In this document: piece after piece, positions 5,299-8,849 of the stretch
How positions within the stretch are numbered: position 1 is the stretch's first letter
Layout of the letters: every line of letters begins with the position of its first letter
Assembly (NCBI GenBank): GCA_004525355.1
Contig: SPCK01000066.1
Span: 1 to 8,849 of the forward strand
Length of the DNA stretch: 8,849 bases
Reading direction: 5' to 3'
Origin: Spirochaetales bacterium
Lineage (GTDB): Bacteria; Spirochaetota; Spirochaetia; Treponematales; UBA12059
The notes under the pieces: generated by a model
Database searches by the model: none
Told to the model about the DNA's origin: nothing
What the model saw: the letters and a program-made list of their open reading frames with translations, nothing else
Position numbers and translations under genes: made by a program

Positions 5299-7408
5299 CA
5301 TCGATTATCGGAAGAAACCGTTGACCCACACCTATGGCGAGAATCGCTTCGGTGACAGAACGATGCGTGAACGTCTTCCCCGGAGCGTTTACGAGGATCT
5401 CAAGCGTGTCCAGGCCGGTGAATGCGAACTGACCTCCGAGACCGCGGAAGTCGTCGCCAACGCCATGAAAGACTGGGCCATCGAGCGCGGTGCCACGCAC
5501 TATACGCATTGGTTCCAGCCCATGACCGGCCGAACGGCGGAAAAGCATGATGCGTTCATTCAGCCCAACCTGGATGGCGGGATCCTCATGGAGTTCTCCG
5601 GAAAGGCCTTGATCAAGGGCGAATCGGACGCATCGAGCTTTCCATCCGGAGGATTGCGGGCTACGTTCGAGGCGCGGGGCTACACCGCTTGGGACACGAC
5701 GAGTCCCGGCTTCCTCAAGGATGACATGGCCGGCTTGACCCTCTACATTCCAACTGCTTTCGTTTCCTACAACGGCGAGGCGCTGGACAAGAAAGTCCCC
5801 CTGCTGCGTTCCATCGATGCCCTCGGCAAGGCCGCTGCGCGGGTTCTCAAGGCTATCGGCCACGAAGGGTCGACCCATGTAATTCCGACAGTCGGCGCCG
5901 AGCAGGAATATTTCCTGGTTGAGAAAAACCTGTACGACAAGCGCCCCGACCTCGCGCTAACGGGACGGACGTTACTGGGAACTCCGGCGTCCAAGGGACA
6001 GGAGCTGGAGGATCATTATTACGGGCAGATCCCGGAGCGAGTTTCCGGCTTCATGCGCGAACTCAATTACGATCTGTGGCGCCTTGGAGTTTCGGCCAAG
6101 ACCCAGCACAAGGAAGTGGCCCCGAACCAGTTCGAGATCGCCACGGTATATTCCGCGGCCAATCTCGCGGCGGACGACAATCAGCTGGTCATGGAAACCC
6201 TGGGAAAGGTGGCCGAGCGGCATGGCTTGGTCGCCCTCCTGCACGAGAAGCCTTTTGCGGGAGTAAACGGCTCCGGGAAACACATCAACTGGTCGTTGGC
6301 GACCGCGGATGGCATCAATCTCCTGGATCCGGGCGCCAGCCCCAATACCAACGCTCGTTTCCTGCTCTTCCTGGCGGGAGTGGTGCGGGCCGTCGATCGC
6401 TATGCATCCCTTCTGCGAGCGACGGTAGCAGGCGCTGGCAATGATTTGCGCCTGGGCGCCAACGAGGCGCCTCCGGCAATCGTTTCCGTCTTTCTGGGCG
6501 AGCAGCTTGCCTCGGTACTGGAGCGGATTTCCGGTGGAGACGCGCCCGAGGGCGAGAGCGCCGAGCACATCGTCATGGGCCATACCGCGTTGCCCAAACT
6601 CCCCAGGGACCTGACGGACCGCAACCGTACGAGCCCATTCGCCTTTACCGGCGACAAGTTCGAATTTCGCATGGCTCCGTCAAGCGAGTCGATTTCGGCG
6701 GCCGTCTCCGCCCTGAACGCCGCCGTGGCGGAAAGTCTGAATGATCTGGCCGACAGCCTGGAACGAAGCGAGGACAGGAACGCGGCCATGGTAGCGGCCG
6801 TCAAGGATATCTGGGAGCGGCACAAGCGCGTCGTTTTCAATGGCAACGGCTATTCATCCGAGTGGCTGGCGGAGGCCAGGGCGCGGGGACTACCCGATGC
6901 TCCTGACAGCCCCGCGGCGTTCGAGGCCTGGAGGGACAAGAAGAACCTGGACATGCTCGCGCATACCAGCGTCCTGTCGGCGGATGAAGCCGAAGCCATC
7001 TACCATATCGAACTCGAACGCTACGCCAAGCACGTGCATATCGAAGCGGCCACCATGCTGGACATGGTTGTGCGGGGCGCCTTGCCTGGAGGGATAGCGT
7101 ATCTCTCCCGGTTAGCGAAGGCGGTAGACGCCGCTAAAGGTATCGGTGCGCCTTGCACGGCAGCCCTTGAGATTGCCAGGGATGTAGCGCAGGCCGTCAA
7201 CGCGACTGATGAAGCGGCACGCGCGCTCAGGAATGCCATCGGGCAGTTTGGAGCTACAGATGATCCGAGAGCCGAAGTAATGGCATGCAGGCGTCTGTTG
7301 GTTCCGGCCATGGCGACCTTGCGTCTCGTTGCTGACGAACTCGAGCGCATCACGCCTTGCGAGCTTTGGCCATTCCCGGCTTACCAGCGGTTGCTCTTTG
7401 AAATATAG
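5285..7408 (+). CDS. glnN: Type III glutamine synthetase (GlnN)
   Basis: The 707-residue length fits the GSIII family (about 700-730) and is far longer than GSI or GSII. It makes glutamine from glutamate, ammonia and ATP in the cytosol. Visible signatures are MRERLPRSVYEDL near the N-terminus, THWFQPMTGRTAEKHDAFI, the GSIII block from KGESDASSFPSGGLR through DTTSPGF, GAEQEYF (Glu206, Glu208), HKEVAPNQFE (275-284), the nucleotide-site loop HEKPFAGVNGSGKH (320-333), LGANEAPP (390-397) and DRNRTSPFAFTGDKFEFR (445-462). The C-terminal helical GSIII domain is intact, so the gene is complete. A Shine-Dalgarno supports the start. GSIII enzymes lack the adenylylation control of GSI-beta; no PII or regulator gene is in the window. 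Several usually conserved His/Asn positions appear substituted (see findings). Confidence 0.98.
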   Translation: MKQRSIDYRKKPLTHTYGENRFGDRTMRERLPRSVYEDLKRVQAGECELTSETAEVVANAMKDWAIERGATHYTHWFQPMTGRTAEKHDAFIQPNLDGGILMEFSGKALIKGESDASSFPSGGLRATFEARGYTAWDTTSPGFLKDDMAGLTLYIPTAFVSYNGEALDKKVPLLRSIDALGKAAARVLKAIGHEGSTHVIPTVGAEQEYFLVEKNLYDKRPDLALTGRTLLGTPASKGQELEDHYYGQIPERVSGFMRELNYDLWRLGVSAKTQHKEVAPNQFEIATVYSAANLAADDNQLVMETLGKVAERHGLVALLHEKPFAGVNGSGKHINWSLATADGINLLDPGASPNTNARFLLFLAGVVRAVDRYASLLRATVAGAGNDLRLGANEAPPAIVSVFLGEQLASVLERISGGDAPEGESAEHIVMGHTALPKLPRDLTDRNRTSPFAFTGDKFEFRMAPSSESISAAVSALNAAVAESLNDLADSLERSEDRNAAMVAAVKDIWERHKRVVFNGNGYSSEWLAEARARGLPDAPDSPAAFEAWRDKKNLDMLAHTSVLSADEAEAIYHIELERYAKHVHIEAATMLDMVVRGALPGGIAYLSRLAKAVDAAKGIGAPCTAALEIARDVAQAVNATDEAARALRNAIGQFGATDDPRAEVMACRRLLVPAMATLRLVADELERITPCELWPFPAYQRLLFEI

Positions 7409-7415
7409 GCGATGC

Positions 7416-7438
7416 GTTCCAGCGAAGGATGTTGGAAC
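7416..7438. other. Hairpin between convergent genes
   Basis: GTTCCAGC (7416-7423) pairs with GTTGGAAC (7431-7438) with one G-U wobble around the loop GAAGGAT. It begins 7 bases after the glnN stop, in the 51-base gap between the convergent glnN and DHH-CBS genes. Neither strand has a T-run after it, so it is at best a weak terminator or a 3'-end stabilising stem. The stem is better paired as plus-strand RNA. Confidence 0.4.
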
Positions 7439-7459
7439 TCCACAGGGAATTGCTCAAGG

Positions 7460-8806
7460 CTAGACTGTCGTAAACGCGTATCCTTCCAGGAGAACCGTCT
7501 TGCGCCTGCGATCATTGCGCTTGAAATCGAGGAGGTCGGACCTGGTGACCATGCCGACCAGGCGGTCTCCTTCGACGATCGGCAGGTGCCCGAAATCCCG
7601 CTCGAAAAGTAAGTCGTCTATCTCGCGTATGGTCGCATCGGGGCCGGCGATCGCCACGTCTCGAGACATATAGGTCCGAACCGGCACATGCATCTGATTG
7701 CCCCTCCTGCCTTTCATTATGTCGCGGAGGGTTAGAAAGCCGACCAGGCGGTCTTCGGCGTCCAGTACCGGTACCCCGGTGTGGGAGACGCTCTCCAGGT
7801 ATTTCGAAGCGTCCATCAGGCTCATTTCCGGGGAGATGGAATTGACCGTATCGGTCATGATATCCCGCGCGGTCGCCGCGGGTTCGAGCATCACCTCGAG
7901 ATAGTCGATGATACGCTTGACCATCGCGTGGCCTTCGTCGGTTTTCACGGTAGCGGATGCCGCCTGGCGATGGCCTCCTCCGCCAAAGGCGGAGAGTATC
8001 TCGTTGAGACTCACTTCCGCATTATTGCTCCGGCCGATGATGAGCATTTTGGCTTTTTTTCTGAAGAAGAAGAAACCGAAGAGCAACTCTCCATTCTCAA
8101 CTTCGAATACCTGCTCGATCACCGCCCCGAGCCCGGAAGCGTCCTCCTCGAGCTCCATATAGCAGGTCTGGACAACGTGGCCCCGGATCAAGCGTCGTTC
8201 CAGAAGATTCAGTATCTCGTGAAAAAGAACGATCTGCTGTTTTTCCTGTAGGGGAACCAGGAAGTCCTTGACCAGCCTGAACGACGCACCTTGCGAGAGG
8301 AGGAATGCCGCGACCTCGAAATCCTCACGCGACACGTTCGAATGGGTGAAATTCCCCGTATCGGCGTAGATTCCCGTCAATGCTATCGTAGCGTCCTCGG
8401 GTTCGATGAAAATTCCCTGCGCCATGAGGGCCAAACCGAGTTGGGTGGTATTTGCCCCGAAGGCCTGCTCATGAATCAGGGCTCCCGGTATGTCATGGCC
8501 ATCCGCCGGGTGGTGGTCGAACACCTCGAAGTCGATTGCGCGGATGTCGTCGATTCCGCGGATATATTCCCCTATCCTGCTTGGCGAACGGGTGTCGACG
8601 ACGACGATTCGCTCGATTTTCTGTCCTTTTAGATCATTGGTCGTTGCGAAGTCGAGCCGGTTTCCATACAGGTTGAGCAACTTTCGGGCCGTGGGGTGGG
8701 AAAGGTGGCTTTTAACCGGCACGTGATCGGGGAACAGGTATTTCGCGAGAATGATGGACCCGATACAGTCTAGATCCATGTTTTCGTGTCCGATGATTAT
8801 TTTCAT
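7460..8806 (-). CDS. DHH/DHHA1 phosphoesterase with tandem CBS domains
   Basis: The 448-residue cytosolic protein has an N-terminal DHH domain with all metal motifs: GHENMDLD (6-13), VVVDT with Asp71, DHH (97-99) and TGIYADTGNF with Asp149. A DHHA1 domain follows, with the substrate loop GGGGHRQAAS (275-284). Two CBS domains come next (about 313-366 and 374-429), each with the usual V-G-x-x-T-x-x-D-hydrophobic ending. DHH-DHHA1 proteins are Mn-dependent enzymes that cleave short oligonucleotides, pAp or cyclic dinucleotides; CBS pairs usually sense adenine nucleotides. The same DHH-CBS-CBS order forms the N-terminal half of some bacterial A-adding or poly(A)-polymerase-like tRNA nucleotidyltransferases, but here no nucleotidyltransferase follows. 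The ATG at 8806 is chosen over TTG at 8818 because GHENMDLD lies at the family's usual distance from the start. No Shine-Dalgarno is seen. Substrate is not assignable. Confidence 0.95.
   Translation of the reverse strand: MKIIIGHENMDLDCIGSIILAKYLFPDHVPVKSHLSHPTARKLLNLYGNRLDFATTNDLKGQKIERIVVVDTRSPSRIGEYIRGIDDIRAIDFEVFDHHPADGHDIPGALIHEQAFGANTTQLGLALMAQGIFIEPEDATIALTGIYADTGNFTHSNVSREDFEVAAFLLSQGASFRLVKDFLVPLQEKQQIVLFHEILNLLERRLIRGHVVQTCYMELEEDASGLGAVIEQVFEVENGELLFGFFFFRKKAKMLIIGRSNNAEVSLNEILSAFGGGGHRQAASATVKTDEGHAMVKRIIDYLEVMLEPAATARDIMTDTVNSISPEMSLMDASKYLESVSHTGVPVLDAEDRLVGFLTLRDIMKGRRGNQMHVPVRTYMSRDVAIAGPDATIREIDDLLFERDFGHLPIVEGDRLVGMVTRSDLLDFKRNDRRRKTVLLEGYAFTTV
8054..8060 (-). other. A7 slippery-like heptamer inside the DHH-CBS gene
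   Basis: On the coding strand the codons AGA AAA AAA GCC contain A_AAA_AAA in exactly the phase needed for -1 slippage. After a shift, 10 codons would be read before a stop, giving a product ending between the DHH and DHHA1 regions. No well-placed stimulatory Shine-Dalgarno was found: a GGAGAG lies about 26 bases upstream, farther than the usual 10-14. Confidence 0.2.
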
Positions 8807-8849
8807 GATCTGTGACAAGTCTAGGCGGGAACCGGGGAAAAGGAAAGAG

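Noticed and set aside
4433..5878. 481-codon open frame on the minus strand
   Set aside because: It lies antisense across two well-supported genes (DUF2156 and glnN), has no recognisable domain, and is explained by GC-rich codon bias.
7781..8251. 156-codon plus-strand frame inside the DHH-CBS gene
   Set aside because: It is antisense to conserved DHHA1 and CBS motifs, with no Shine-Dalgarno or known domain.
8818..8846. Minus-strand promoter for the DHH-CBS gene (TTTCCT / TAGACT)
   Set aside because: It has only 3 of 6 and 4 of 6 consensus matches, and just 43 bases of upstream sequence are available.

Overview
This is a moderately GC-rich bacterial window of four full-length genes. It most likely comes from a spirochaete (Spirochaetota). 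That assignment rests on protein architecture: a signal-peptide, barrel-like, FlgD-Ig-repeat and OmpA surface protein with an Asn in place of the usual peptidoglycan-binding Asp, alongside a DUF2156 protein and a type III glutamine synthetase. No rRNA, tRNA, CRISPR array, IS element or phage gene was seen.

Layout. Bases 93-4202 (+) encode a 1369-residue exported protein with a predicted N-terminal outer-membrane barrel, eight FlgD-like Ig repeats and a C-terminal OmpA domain. It is closed by a strong intrinsic terminator at 4222-4259. A compact intergenic region follows, with a second hairpin and a sigma70-like promoter placed so close to the next ATG that the message may be leaderless. Bases 4325-5197 (+) encode a DUF2156 (GNAT-like) protein. 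An ATGA-overlapping mini-ORF (5194-5298) bridges it to glnN at 5285-7408 (+), a type III glutamine synthetase. These two or three frames probably form one transcript. Convergent with glnN is a 448-residue DHH/DHHA1 phosphoesterase with two CBS domains (7460-8806, -), separated by a 51-base gap that holds one hairpin.

How they relate. The first gene is an envelope structural protein, probably tethering the outer membrane to peptidoglycan. The DUF2156 protein may transfer an aminoacyl or acyl group, GlnN makes glutamine from glutamate and ammonia, and the DHH-CBS protein probably hydrolyses a nucleotide or short oligonucleotide under adenine-nucleotide control. Nothing in the sequence ties all four into one pathway.

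The most distinctive feature is the architecture of the first protein. Its eight Ig-like units alternate between two classes as an A-B super-repeat of about 211 residues, present three times and flanked by two cap units that share a variant motif. This would suit a long periplasmic spacer between outer membrane and cell wall.
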